A DNA stretch of 64,000 bases, from contig QEVL01000011.1 in the NCBI GenBank assembly GCA_003577305.1, positions 30,761 through 94,760 of the forward strand. The letters are read 5' to 3'. The notes beneath the pieces are model-generated. The model ran no database searches and was not told the origin of the DNA. It was given only the letters and a program-made list of their open reading frames with translations. Shown here piece after piece: positions 55,752-63,816 of this stretch; the first letter of the stretch is position 1; the number at the start of each line of letters is the position of its first letter. The stretch comes from Burkholderiales bacterium (GTDB lineage Bacteria; Pseudomonadota; Gammaproteobacteria; Burkholderiales; Burkholderiaceae_E). The position numbers and the translations under genes were made by a program.

Positions 55752-55970
55752 ATGATTGCGCGCAACCGATCGACCACTGCGTCGCACACTGCGCTGCGCG
55801 CGGCATCCGGCGCCGAAGACGCCGGATCGAAGGCTCACGACGAATGGCTGCTCGACGAGGCGCTGATGGAGACCTTCCCGGCGAGCGACCCGGCGGCGCC
55901 GGCCATCGTGTCGATACCGCTGCCGCTCGAGCGTTCCGGGCCGCGCGCCGCAGCGACGACCGTCGCGTGA
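55752..55970 (+). CDS. Small protein with a METFPASDP motif
   Basis: This 72-residue protein has the segment LLDEALMETFPASDPAAP, a motif common to many short uncharacterised proteobacterial proteins of the DEAL-ETFPASDPPA type. No function is known to me. It has no signal peptide or membrane helix and is rich in Ala. A strong GGAGG sits six bases before the ATG. It stands alone between the ThDP enzyme and a convergent metallophosphoesterase. The conserved motif and good ribosome site make it a real gene. Confidence 0.75.
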   Translation: MIARNRSTTASHTALRAASGAEDAGSKAHDEWLLDEALMETFPASDPAAPAIVSIPLPLERSGPRAAATTVA

Positions 55971-56010
55971 ACCGGCGCGGGCGCGGCGCCGATCGGGGTG
56001 CGAACAGGCT

Positions 56011-56775
56011 CTATCCAACCTCGATGATCAGGTCGGGGTCGAACAGCGGGTTCTCGGTCACTCCGTCCTTCGCGTAGCCGCGCGGATTGCAGACCACCCG
56101 CGTGCCGTTCACCCGGTAGTCGAAGCTGTCGTGCGTGTGCCCGTGGATCCACAACTGCGCGCGATCGGCGCCGATCAGGCGCTCGGCGTCGGAGACGAAA
56201 CCGGCGTTGAGCAGCGAGTCGGCAAAGCGCGGGTGGATGCTCTGTCGCGATGGTGCGTGGTGCGTGACGACGACCGTCGGACCGTCGTGGCGGGTGGCGA
56301 GCTTCGCGTCGAGCCACGCGGCATGCCGGTCGAACAGAGCGGCCGAATCGTCGGGAGTGAAGATCCGTCCGGGTTCGGCCCCGAGCGTGATGCGGCTGAA
56401 GTCGCGCATCAGGCGCTGCGCCTCGGCCTTCGACGCCGTGCGTCGCGTCTCGTCGTCGAACAGGCGGAAGTCGGTCCAGAGCGTACTGCCGAGAAAGCGC
56501 ACGCCGTCGATCACGATCTCCGCGTCGTCGAGCACGTGCACGTGGGTTCCGGCGCACAGCCGCTTCAGTTCGTCGATCGTGCCCTCGATGCTGCCGCCGT
56601 AGAACTCGTGGTTGCCGAGCACGTAGAGCACCGGCTTGTCGAAACCGAGTGCCCAGGCGGCAGCGTCGCGCGGGCGCGTGACGTCGCCGGCGAGAACGAC
56701 GAGATCGGCGTCGTTGCGCGGATGCCCGAGCCCGCCCACGCCCAGGTGCAGATCGGACAGGATGTTGAGTTTCAT
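56011..56775 (-). CDS. Calcineurin-like metallophosphoesterase
   Basis: This 254-residue cytoplasmic phosphoesterase has all metal-ligand blocks: SDLHLG near residue 7, LAGDVTRP near 28, LGNHEFYG near 53, VVTHHAPS near 169 and GHTHDSFDY near 212. It most resembles the serine/threonine phosphatase-like metallophosphoesterases found as single genes in many proteobacteria; the substrate is unknown. ATG 56775 opens the conserved MKLNILSDLHLG start. It is divergent from the CMD-family gene, with a 67-base gap. Confidence 0.9.
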   Translation of the reverse strand: MKLNILSDLHLGVGGLGHPRNDADLVVLAGDVTRPRDAAAWALGFDKPVLYVLGNHEFYGGSIEGTIDELKRLCAGTHVHVLDDAEIVIDGVRFLGSTLWTDFRLFDDETRRTASKAEAQRLMRDFSRITLGAEPGRIFTPDDSAALFDRHAAWLDAKLATRHDGPTVVVTHHAPSRQSIHPRFADSLLNAGFVSDAERLIGADRAQLWIHGHTHDSFDYRVNGTRVVCNPRGYAKDGVTENPLFDPDLIIEVG

Positions 56776-56842
56776 GGACGATCGCGCCTCCTGTTGCGTT
56801 GCCCAATGATCGCCCGAAGCGGTTCATTTCGAGGAGAAAACC

Positions 56843-57190
56843 ATGGAAGAAGCCCTCTATCCCCAGTCGGGCGGCGAGATTTCGCGCAAGCGGCGCGAGC
56901 TCGCGCCGGCACCGCTCGAAGCCTTCAGGGCATTCAGCGCCAGCGTCTTCGCCGACGGCGCGCTGCCGGCGAAGGCGAAGCAGCTGATCGCGGTGGCGGT
57001 CGCGCATGTAACCCAATGCCCCTACTGCATCCGCGGACACACGGAGGCGGCCCTGAAGGCCGGCGCCACCGAGCCGGAAATCATGGAGGCGATCTGGGTG
57101 GCTGCCGAGATGCGCGCGGGAGGCGCCTACGCGCACTCGGCGCTCGCGATCGACACCATGCGGCAGGTCGCGAGCAAGCGGCAGGGTTAA
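56843..57190 (+). CDS. Carboxymuconolactone decarboxylase family protein (AhpD-like)
   Basis: This 115-residue protein has the AhpD-like CxxC-H motif CPYCIRGH near residue 54, inside the CMD fold (KAKQLIAVAVAHVTQ then GGAYAHSALA). Members with CxxC act as thiol-dependent peroxidase or disulfide reductants rather than lactone decarboxylases. GAGGAG precedes ATG 56843. It lies just before the NsrR-like site of the DUF2249 cluster, so a redox-stress link is possible but not shown. Confidence 0.87.
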   Translation: MEEALYPQSGGEISRKRRELAPAPLEAFRAFSASVFADGALPAKAKQLIAVAVAHVTQCPYCIRGHTEAALKAGATEPEIMEAIWVAAEMRAGGAYAHSALAIDTMRQVASKRQG

Positions 57191-57213
57191 AAGAGGTATT
57201 GACAATATACCTT
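57191..57213 (+). promoter_or_regulatory. NsrR-like operator before the DUF2249 cluster
   Basis: The 23 bases begin AAGAGGTATT and end AATATACCTT with GAC between. They match 18 of 23 positions of the NsrR box as I recall it (AAGATGYATTT-N-AAATRCATCTT, counting N as a match). The core AGGTAT(N7)ATACCT is a perfect inverted repeat. A consensus -35 TTGACA (57199-57204) sits inside, so a bound NsrR would block RNA polymerase; no good -10 is clear. NsrR is the nitric-oxide-sensing Rrf2 repressor. Confidence 0.55.
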
Positions 57214-57316
57214 ATGGAAGTCGACACTCCTCCTTGTCCGGGCCGTGGATTCGCCCGGAGCGAAGGGTGCGCGGTGCGCGCCCGCCCGTCCCAACGACTG
57301 ATCAAGGAAGGCGACC

Positions 57317-57568
57317 ATGTCCGACAGCCAATCGTCAGCGATCCCGGAGATCGATATCCGCAACCTCGTTCCGGTGCAGCGCCACGCCAAGATCTTCGAA
57401 ATGGTAGGCAGCCTGAAGCCGGGTGGCGCGTTCGTGTTCATCAACGATCACGATCCGAAGCCGCTGCACTATCAGCTCGAGGCCGAGCACCCGAAGCAGT
57501 TCTCGTGGACCTATCTCGAATCCGGCCCGCACGCCTGGAAGATCAGGATCGGCAAACCCGCCCAGTGA
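57317..57568 (+). CDS. DUF2249 (SirA-like) small protein
   Basis: This 83-residue protein is a complete DUF2249 domain: IDIRNLVPVQRHAKIFEMV, INDHDPKPLHYQL near residue 45 and the C-terminal GPHAWKIRIGK. DUF2249 proteins are SirA/TusA-like and often sit in nitrite/NO-linked clusters; their biochemical role is not established. AAGGAAGG precedes ATG 57317. It is the first gene of the cluster after the NsrR-like site. Confidence 0.87.
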   Translation: MSDSQSSAIPEIDIRNLVPVQRHAKIFEMVGSLKPGGAFVFINDHDPKPLHYQLEAEHPKQFSWTYLESGPHAWKIRIGKPAQ

Positions 57569-57631
57569 GCAGCCGATCGGCGGCGGGCGGCGCACCGTAG
57601 CAGGCGCTCCCGACCGCCCGGAGTCGCGAAC

Positions 57632-58984
57632 ATGCAGGGCACGACGCTTTCGCGCTGGACGCTCGCCTATTTCGCCGCCGCCGTCATCTTCCTGCTGGCG
57701 GCGGAGACGATGATGACCCTCGGCTTCGGTTATCCGGCGGCCGCGCTGCGCGCACCGCAGACGCTGATCCTCGTGCATTGCGTGACGATCGGCTGGCTGA
57801 GCCTGCTGATGTGCGGCGCACTGTTCCAGTTCGTTCCGGTGCTGGTGGCCGGACCGATCTACAGCAATTCACTGCCGCTTCCCGCCCTCGTGCTCATCCT
57901 CGCAGGATTCGCAGCGCTGACTGCCGGTTTCCTGCAACTCGCCGGACATCTGCCGGCGACCCAGCCGTGGTTCCTGGCGGCCAGCGTGCTGCTCGGCGGC
58001 GGGTTCGTGCTGGTGCTGTGGACGCTCGGTCGTACGCTCGCGGCGGCATGGCCGCTCAACCTGCCGGCCCGGTTCGTCGCGATCGGCCTGTGCAGCGTTG
58101 CTGCGACCGTGACCTACGGCATCGTTTTCGCGCTCGGATTCGGCGGCTACGCCGATGCGCCCATCCTGGTCGGGATTCGCTCGCGTGGCGTGCCGCTGCA
58201 CGTGATTGCCGGACTTGGCGGATGGCTCACCTTCACCGCAATCGGCGTGAGTCATCGACTGCTCGCGATGTTCATGCTCTCGCCCGAACTCGATGGCGCG
58301 TCCACGCGCTGGACCTTCTATCTCGGAACCCTCGCACTGGCGATCGTCATCATCGCGGGAACCGCGGCGGTCGCTGTCGGTGCCGGTCTCGATCCGGTTC
58401 TGCTGATCGCCGGGGTTGCCGGCCTGGCGACCCTGTCGCTGTATGCGCGCGACGCAATGCGGCTCTATCGCAAGCGTGTGCGTCCGGTGATCGAGCTGAA
58501 CAGCCGCATGGCGGGCATTGCACTCGCGCACCTTGGCGCCGTCACGCTGCTCACGATCGTCTGCGCGGCGTTCGGCCTGCTCGAGCGTTACGCCGGTGCG
58601 CTCGTGTTCCTCGTGTGCTTCGGCTGGCTCTCCGGACTCGGTCTCGCGAAGCTCTACAAGATCGTGGCCTTCGTGACCTGGCTCGAATGCTACGGCCCGG
58701 TGCTGGGCAAGACGCGTACTCCGCGCGTGCAGGATCTCGTCATCGAGCCGCGCGCGATCAGGTGGTTCTGGCTCTACTTCGCCGCGGTCGACGCCGCGAC
58801 GCTGTGCCTGCTCGCCGGTGCGCCGCTCGTCTTCCGCGCTGCCGCTGCCGCCATGCTGGTTGCGAGTGCGGGGATCGCCCTGGAACTCGTGCGCACCCGC
58901 CGGCTCGTCAACGTCGAGGCCGCGCTGCGCCTGCCTGCCGGCACCCGCCAGCCGCGGCTGTTGTTTGCTCTCGTCGCCAGTTGA
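57632..58984 (+). CDS. Twelve-helix heme-copper-oxidase-like membrane protein
   Basis: This 450-residue inner-membrane protein has about twelve hydrophobic helices and no large soluble domain. Two segments resemble the heme-ligand helices of heme-copper oxidase subunit I: LVHCVTIGWLSLLMCGALFQ (His49) and PLHVIAGLGGWLTF followed by GVSHRLLAMFML (His190, His208). The other copper-site histidines are not obvious, so it may bind heme without reducing oxygen, as suggested for NnrS-like and short CcoN-like proteins. I cannot name the family with certainty. It is cotranscribed with DUF2249 and DUF59 genes, which points to NO or nitrite physiology. Confidence 0.7.
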   Translation: MQGTTLSRWTLAYFAAAVIFLLAAETMMTLGFGYPAAALRAPQTLILVHCVTIGWLSLLMCGALFQFVPVLVAGPIYSNSLPLPALVLILAGFAALTAGFLQLAGHLPATQPWFLAASVLLGGGFVLVLWTLGRTLAAAWPLNLPARFVAIGLCSVAATVTYGIVFALGFGGYADAPILVGIRSRGVPLHVIAGLGGWLTFTAIGVSHRLLAMFMLSPELDGASTRWTFYLGTLALAIVIIAGTAAVAVGAGLDPVLLIAGVAGLATLSLYARDAMRLYRKRVRPVIELNSRMAGIALAHLGAVTLLTIVCAAFGLLERYAGALVFLVCFGWLSGLGLAKLYKIVAFVTWLECYGPVLGKTRTPRVQDLVIEPRAIRWFWLYFAAVDAATLCLLAGAPLVFRAAAAAMLVASAGIALELVRTRRLVNVEAALRLPAGTRQPRLLFALVAS

Positions 58985-58996
58985 AAGGAGACCGCC

Positions 58997-59545
58997 ATGC
59001 CAGAGATCGTCGAACTCGATGTCCGCCCCGTATTGCGCGCCGGCGGCGAGCCGCTCACCCAGATCATGGAAGCCGTGAAGAACCTCGCACCCGGCCAGGA
59101 CCTGCGCCTGTTCTCCCCGTTCATGCCCGGGCCGCTTCTGCAGATGCTCGGCGCGCAGGGCTTCCGGCATGAAGTGAAGGAACTGGCCGGCGGCGAATGG
59201 CAGGTCGACTTCACCGCATCGACCGGCATCGACGGCGAGCAGGCCGGTGCCGCTGCAGACAGCGTGGCAGCAGCCGGCGCGGATGCGGGAGCCGACTGGC
59301 CGGCGCCGGTGCGCGAGATGGACAACCGCGAACTCGATCCGCCGGAACCGATGGCGCGCATTCTTGCCGCCACCGAGACGATGGCGCGGGGCGAGGTGCT
59401 GGCCGCGCTGCTGTGCCGCGAGCCGATGTTCCTGTTCCCCGAACTCGCCAGGCGGGGCCACAGCTGGCGCGGCGGTTTCGACCCCGACGGCAAGACCTAT
59501 CGCGTGCTGGTTCGCGTCGGAGTCGCGCAGGGAGCGACGTCATGA
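58997..59545 (+). CDS. Double-DUF2249 protein
   Basis: This 182-residue protein contains two DUF2249 units. The first spans about 1-72 (VELDVRPVLRAGGEPLTQIM, FSPFMPGPLLQML, GEWQVDF). An Ala-rich linker follows, then a second from about 105 (EMDNRELDPPEPMARIL, FLFPELARRGHSWRGGF). The second has the more typical DxRxxxPPEPM start. A good Shine-Dalgarno (AAAGGAG) precedes ATG 58997, and it overlaps the DUF59 gene by four bases. Function unknown; cluster membership suggests it hands sulfur, metal or an electron to partners. Confidence 0.82.
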   Translation: MPEIVELDVRPVLRAGGEPLTQIMEAVKNLAPGQDLRLFSPFMPGPLLQMLGAQGFRHEVKELAGGEWQVDFTASTGIDGEQAGAAADSVAAAGADAGADWPAPVREMDNRELDPPEPMARILAATETMARGEVLAALLCREPMFLFPELARRGHSWRGGFDPDGKTYRVLVRVGVAQGATS

Positions 59546-59865
59546 GCAGCGCGGCAGAAGTCGTGTCGATGGACCTCGTTCGGGATGCGCTGCGCCTGGT
59601 CATCGATCCGGAACTCGGCTACAACATCGTCGATCTCGGTCTCGTCTACGATGTCGCGGTCAACGGCCCGGACGCCTTGATCACGATGACGACGACGACG
59701 CGCGGCTGTCCGGCCACCGACTACCTCCAGAGCGGTGCCTACGAAGCCGCGGTGTCGGTCGAGGGCATCGAGTCGGCAGAGGTCGTGCTCACCTACGATC
59801 CGCCCTGGACGCCGCAGATGATGACGCCGGCGGCCAAGGAGCATTTCGGGATCGAAGATGAGTGA
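59542..59865 (+). CDS. MIP18/DUF59 family metal-sulfur cluster assembly factor
   Basis: This 107-residue protein is of the PaaD/SufT/MIP18 type, which helps mature Fe-S proteins. The diagnostic pattern is VIDPELGYNIVDLGLVYDV (residues about 21-39), a TRGCPATDYL segment with the conserved Cys, and the end VVLTYDPPWTPQMMTPAAKE. Start ATG 59542 overlaps the upstream stop (ATGA). It could repair or assemble Fe-S clusters damaged by NO, which agrees with the NsrR-like control of the operon. Confidence 0.9.
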   Translation: MSSAAEVVSMDLVRDALRLVIDPELGYNIVDLGLVYDVAVNGPDALITMTTTTRGCPATDYLQSGAYEAAVSVEGIESAEVVLTYDPPWTPQMMTPAAKEHFGIEDE

Positions 59866-60097
59866 CACCGGCGCCGCGTCCCCGGACACGCTGCACGGCC
59901 CGGCCGGGGCATCGCTCGACGACATCCTGCTGGCGAGCCTCACCGCACTGGCGGCTGCGGGTGAAGTCGAGGAGGCCTGTCGACTGGCCGGCCGCGCCTG
60001 CGCTGTCCATCGCGGCAAGGACATCCCGGCGTGGAAACGCTACAACGGGCTGCTGCACCGGCTCGCGAGCAAGGCCGCCGGCCCCACCGGAACCTGA
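59858..60097 (+). CDS. Hypothetical 79-residue protein
   Basis: This short ORF overlaps the DUF59 gene by eight bases and is the last member of the cluster. The product is predicted helical (ASLDDILLASLTALAAAGEV, then ACRLAGRACAVHRG) and ends WKRYNGLLHRLASKA; no domain is recognised. Tight coupling and an ordered amphipathic pattern support translation. It has no membrane helix or signal peptide. It ends seven bases before the convergent EgtB/SenA-like gene stops. Confidence 0.6.
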   Translation: MSDTGAASPDTLHGPAGASLDDILLASLTALAAAGEVEEACRLAGRACAVHRGKDIPAWKRYNGLLHRLASKAAGPTGT

Positions 60098-60104
60098 CTG
60101 CGGC

Positions 60105-61442
60105 TCAGTCGAGGGCGCAGGTGCGGAAGCCCGCGAACACGTCGTTGCGATCGGGCGTGAAGAAATTGCGCAGCGTGTTGTAGGCGAAGCGCGGGCGCGT
60201 CGCCCATGAGCCGCCCTTGAGCACCTTGCGGTAGCCGAACCAGGGCGCCGAGTACTCCTTGTACGGAAAATCGATCACGTATCCCGGATAGGGATAGAAG
60301 GCGCTGGCCGTCCACTCCCAGACGTTGCCGATCATCTGGCGGCAACCGTCCGGGCTGTCGCCCGCGGCGCACGCTGCGACGTCCAGGCATCCCGGCGCGT
60401 GCGCATCCAGGTTGGCGCGTGCCGGATCTGGATCGGCTTCGCCCCAGGGGTAGCGCTGCTTCGTCGAAGCGCCGCCCGCATCGCGCGTCGTCGAGCCTGC
60501 GGTGCTCGCCGCCATTTCCCACTCGGCTTCGGTCGGCAGTCGGCGGCCGGCCCACCTGCACCAGGCCTCGGCCTCGTACCAGGTGACGTGCGTCACCGGC
60601 GCATGTGGTTCGAGCGGCACCATCCGGTCGAAGTCGCGGCGCAGCCAGCCGCCGTTTGCGCGCCGCCAATAGACCGGATGGAGCGCGCCGGTGCGCGCGC
60701 GCCAGTTCCAGCCCTGCCGGCTCCACAGCTCGCGTGCGAGATAGCCGTCTTCCTCGACGAACGCAGCGAACTGGGAATTCGTGACCGGGGCCCGCGCGAT
60801 CCTGAACGGAGCGACTTCGACCGGATGCGACCATTTCTCGTTGTCGAACACGAACGGCGCATCCCGTTCCGCACCGAGCCCGAAGGTGCCGCCGGCAATT
60901 GCCGCATCACCGGGAAGTGCGCCTGCCGGCTCGCGCATCTGCACCTCGCCGCGGCCCGCAAAGGGCGGTGGCGCATAGCCGAGCGTCTGCCGCATGTAGG
61001 TGAACGCCTCGCAATGCATGTCGGAATGCGCGAGCGCGAGCAGATGCAGATACGTCTCCCGCGGGCCGATCTCGACGCGCGCGAGCCGCTCGAGCACCGC
61101 GTCCCTGACCCGCTCCATGTAATCGAGTGTCGCGCTGCGGTTCGGCAGGTCGAGCCTCCAGCGCTCGTCGTGGTCGACGCTGAACGAATCGTAGAGATCG
61201 GCGCCGTGCGCCATGATCGGCGCCCGGCGCCCGAGCACCTGCAGCAGGAACACGTCGTAGAAGAACGCGCAGTGTCCGAGCTCCCAGAGGAAGGGGTTCA
61301 GCACGGCCAGCGGCGGCACGTGGAGTTGCACGTCGTGCAGGTCGGCAACGCATGCGAGCGTGCGCGCGTGCGCTTCCTGCACCATCGTGGCGAGCTGTGC
61401 GGCGGGCAGCACGAAATGCTTGTCGTCGAGCCTCTCCGGCAT
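60105..61442 (-). CDS. EgtB/SenA-type non-heme iron enzyme
   Basis: This 445-residue protein combines an N-terminal DinB-like domain with a C-terminal FGE-sulfatase domain, as in ergothioneine synthase EgtB and selenoneine synthase SenA. The iron ligands are visible: His57 in ELGHCAFF and the HX3HXE motif at His139, His143 and Glu145 in AHSDMHCEAF. The FGE half has LPTEAEWEMAA, GNVWEWTASAF and KGGSWATRPRF with C-terminal GFRTCA. EgtB and SenA join a thiol or selenol to trimethylhistidine; no egtD or senB is in the window. From the NPFLWELGH and LYDSFSVDHDERW segments I lean towards SenA, but only weakly. ATG 61442 gives a normal length. Confidence 0.8.
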   Translation of the reverse strand: MPERLDDKHFVLPAAQLATMVQEAHARTLACVADLHDVQLHVPPLAVLNPFLWELGHCAFFYDVFLLQVLGRRAPIMAHGADLYDSFSVDHDERWRLDLPNRSATLDYMERVRDAVLERLARVEIGPRETYLHLLALAHSDMHCEAFTYMRQTLGYAPPPFAGRGEVQMREPAGALPGDAAIAGGTFGLGAERDAPFVFDNEKWSHPVEVAPFRIARAPVTNSQFAAFVEEDGYLARELWSRQGWNWRARTGALHPVYWRRANGGWLRRDFDRMVPLEPHAPVTHVTWYEAEAWCRWAGRRLPTEAEWEMAASTAGSTTRDAGGASTKQRYPWGEADPDPARANLDAHAPGCLDVAACAAGDSPDGCRQMIGNVWEWTASAFYPYPGYVIDFPYKEYSAPWFGYRKVLKGGSWATRPRFAYNTLRNFFTPDRNDVFAGFRTCALD

Positions 61443-61508
61443 GTCTGCCTCCAGTCCGGAAACATGCTGCACGCCGTGTGCGCGTGCGGCGACAGCGATT
61501 CGCGGTGC

Positions 61509-61569
61509 TATGATCGGCCGGCGGATCAGCCGACTGCGCACCGGACTGCGCATCACCACCGACTGCGCA
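61509..61569 (+). promoter_or_regulatory. MFS leader with three GACTGCGCA repeats
   Basis: A -10-like TATGAT (61509-61514) is followed by three exact copies of GACTGCGCA at 61532-61540, 61544-61552 and 61561-61569. They lie downstream of the expected start site and just before the MFS coding region. They could be repeated protein-binding sites or short tandem duplication; no dyad is formed. Confidence 0.45.
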
Positions 61570-61587
61570 TCAACACACCGTATCCCC

Positions 61588-62949
61588 GTGTTCGACACAC
61601 GTCAACGCAACTCCGGAGCGCGAGGTGCCGTCCGGCCCGATCGCGGTCCGGGGCACGGCCGGTTGCGCATGCTCGTCATGCTGCTGGCACTCGGCTCGTA
61701 CCTGATGTCGATGTTTCACCGCGTGGCGCCGGCGGCGATCGCCCAGGATCTCGCGAGTGCCTTCGAGGTCGGTGCGGCCTCGCTCGGCGCGCTCGCGGCG
61801 ACCTATTTCTACGTCTACACGGTGATGCAGATTCCGACTGGCGTGCTCGCGGACACGCTGGGCCCGCGGCGCATCCTCACGCTGGGCGGAATCGTTGCCG
61901 GCGCGGGCTCGCTGCTCTTCGGCCTTGCGCCGGGCTTCGAGGTGGCCGTGGCGGGGCGCGCGCTGGTCGGCCTGGGCGTCTCCGTGGCGTTCATCGCCAT
62001 GCTCAAGCTCATCGCGGTCTGGTACGACGAGAGCCGCTTCGCCACGCTCGTCGGCACGATGATGTTCCTCGGCAACGTCGGCACGATGAGCGCCGGCACT
62101 CCGCTGGCGTGGGCGGCGCAGTCGGCGGGGTGGCGCAGCGTCTTCGTGACGATCGGGTCGCTGTCGCTCGCGATCGGCGTGTTGTCCTGGTTCTTCGTCG
62201 AGGACCGGCCGGCCGGTGCGAGGGTGCCGTCGGGCGTCGAAGCGCCTTCGACCCGCTCCGCCTGGCGCGAACAACTGTTCACGGTGCTGCGCAATCGTGA
62301 GACCTGGCCGGGTTTCTTCGTCAACATCGGCATCGCGGGCAGCTTCTTCGCTTTCGTCGGCCTTTGGGCCGTGCCGTATTTCATGCAGGTCCACGGCATG
62401 AGCCGCGAAGTGGCGTCGCATCACATCACGGTGTATTTCGCCGGCTTCGCACTCGGTTGTGCCGCGATCGGCCCGCTTTCCGATCGCTGGAAGCGCCGCA
62501 GGCCGCTGATGATCGGTGGCGCGGTGCTGCACGCGCTGGGGTGGTGGATCTGGCTCGGTGCCGGCTCACTGTCGCCGGCCGCGCTCTACGCGCTGTGCCT
62601 GGCGATGGGCCTGGTGACCGCGAGCCTGACGCTCTCGTGGGCCTGCGCCAAGGAAGTCAACCCGCCGCTTTACTCCGGCATGGCCACCAGCGTGGTCAAT
62701 CTCGGCGTGTTCCTCGGGCCGTCGATCCTGCAGCCGCTGGTGGGCTGGGTGATGGACCGTGGGTGGCACGGTGCGATGCAGGGCGGGGCGCGCGTTTACA
62801 GTGCCTCGGACTATCGCACGGCCCTGATGCTGATCGCCGCATTCGCCGCGCTGGGCGCCCTGTCGACGTTCTTCGTGCGCGAGACCGGGTGCCGCAACGT
62901 CTGGAGTCCTCAGCCGTCGCACGCGGTGAGCGGCAACGCCCAAGGCTGA
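61588..62949 (+). CDS. MFS transporter
   Basis: This 453-residue transporter has twelve predicted helices. The inter-helix motif A is recognisable as GVLADTLGPRR after helix 2, and IGPLSDRWKRRRP in the second half. It resembles the nitrate/anion or sugar-acid MFS families only loosely, so the cargo is unknown. The start is uncertain: GTG 61588 gives a basic N-terminal tail before helix 1, and ATG 61669 begins right at the helix; neither has a good Shine-Dalgarno. It is divergent from the EgtB/SenA-like gene, so transport of a related thiol or selenium compound is possible. Confidence 0.85.
   Translation: MFDTRQRNSGARGAVRPDRGPGHGRLRMLVMLLALGSYLMSMFHRVAPAAIAQDLASAFEVGAASLGALAATYFYVYTVMQIPTGVLADTLGPRRILTLGGIVAGAGSLLFGLAPGFEVAVAGRALVGLGVSVAFIAMLKLIAVWYDESRFATLVGTMMFLGNVGTMSAGTPLAWAAQSAGWRSVFVTIGSLSLAIGVLSWFFVEDRPAGARVPSGVEAPSTRSAWREQLFTVLRNRETWPGFFVNIGIAGSFFAFVGLWAVPYFMQVHGMSREVASHHITVYFAGFALGCAAIGPLSDRWKRRRPLMIGGAVLHALGWWIWLGAGSLSPAALYALCLAMGLVTASLTLSWACAKEVNPPLYSGMATSVVNLGVFLGPSILQPLVGWVMDRGWHGAMQGGARVYSASDYRTALMLIAAFAALGALSTFFVRETGCRNVWSPQPSHAVSGNAQG
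62409..62469 (+). repeat. 61-bp exact direct repeat, copy 1 (inside the MFS gene)
   Basis: This stretch encodes VASHHITVYFAGFALGCAA in the second half of the MFS protein, in a normal position of a helix. It recurs without a mismatch at 63817-63877. Flanking bases differ on both sides. Confidence 0.95.
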
Positions 62950-62973
62950 TCGTCAGGGGCGTGGGTGCGGCGC

Positions 62974-63528
62974 TCAGGCCGTGGCCAGGCGGCGGTTGCC
63001 GCGCACCAGCCGCAGCAGGCACAGCGTGCGCGCGCCGAACAGCCCGGACAGCAGGCCGTACACGGCCGCCACGGTGTAGGCGAAGCCGGCCTGGTGTGCC
63101 AGCCCGGGCGCCATGGCCAGTTGCACGCCAATGCCGTACTTCATCAGAAATACGACCAGGATCAGCACCATCGGCACCCAGCTGCCGGGCAGGTGCACGC
63201 TGCGGCGCGCCGCGTCGTAGCGGGTACCGGCCGGCACCGACAGGCGGGGGCTCAGCGCCAGCATGGCGACGTAGCCCAGGGCCCACACGACCAGCAGCGC
63301 GCCCAGGCGGCCGCTGGAGGCAAAGGCCGACTGCACGCCCCACAGCGCCAGGCCCAGCATAGCCAACGGCAGCAGCACCAATCGCGTCAGGGTGACGCTG
63401 CGCGCACGCGCAGCCGAGAGGCCCAAGCCCAGCAGGAATGCGAGCAGGCCGCCAACCCACAGCGGGGTCTGGCGCACGATGTCGACGATGGCGCCGGGGT
63501 GTTCGACGAGCAGTTGGGTCAGCAGCAT
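62974..63528 (-). CDS. DUF6622-like multi-helix membrane protein
   Basis: This 184-residue inner-membrane protein has about five to six helices (LVEHPGAIVDIV then LWVGGLLAFLLGLGLS; LVLLPLAMLGLALWGV; LLVVWALGYVAML; WVPMVLILVVFLMKYG) and a DUF6622-like pattern known from Comamonadaceae-type genomes. Its role is unknown. ATG 63528 has GGAG six bases upstream. It converges on the MFS gene, 24 bases apart, and lies between the two copies of the 61-bp repeat. Confidence 0.75.
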   Translation of the reverse strand: MLLTQLLVEHPGAIVDIVRQTPLWVGGLLAFLLGLGLSAARARSVTLTRLVLLPLAMLGLALWGVQSAFASSGRLGALLVVWALGYVAMLALSPRLSVPAGTRYDAARRSVHLPGSWVPMVLILVVFLMKYGIGVQLAMAPGLAHQAGFAYTVAAVYGLLSGLFGARTLCLLRLVRGNRRLATA

Positions 63529-63816
63529 GACGGTCTCCGGCAAGCGGTGGCGGCGATGACGTCATGGTGGCCAGTGCGCGCCGGCCGCGCGAGCGCTGTG
63601 CGACGAAGCGCCCTGGGGTGGTGGGAAATGCCTTCCCGGGCGACGAAATGCGGTGCGCCGGCGCCGCCCGTGGCCGGCCACGCTCCCCGGCGTGGGGCAG
63701 GTGCTCCACTTCATCGTGCATGCTTGGGTCCAAGTTGCTGCAGCGTGCGGCGGCGGCAACGCGTGACGGGGGTCTGGGGGCCACGCACGAGGACGCGATT
63801 CCTCGGGGGCAGGCCC
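63529..63816. other. Non-coding stretch before the second repeat copy
   Basis: About 290 bases without a convincing gene. It holds TGACGTCA, a palindrome at 63557-63564, near the DUF6622-like start where a promoter is expected. I see no hairpin terminator and no conserved protein in any frame. Confidence 0.5.
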
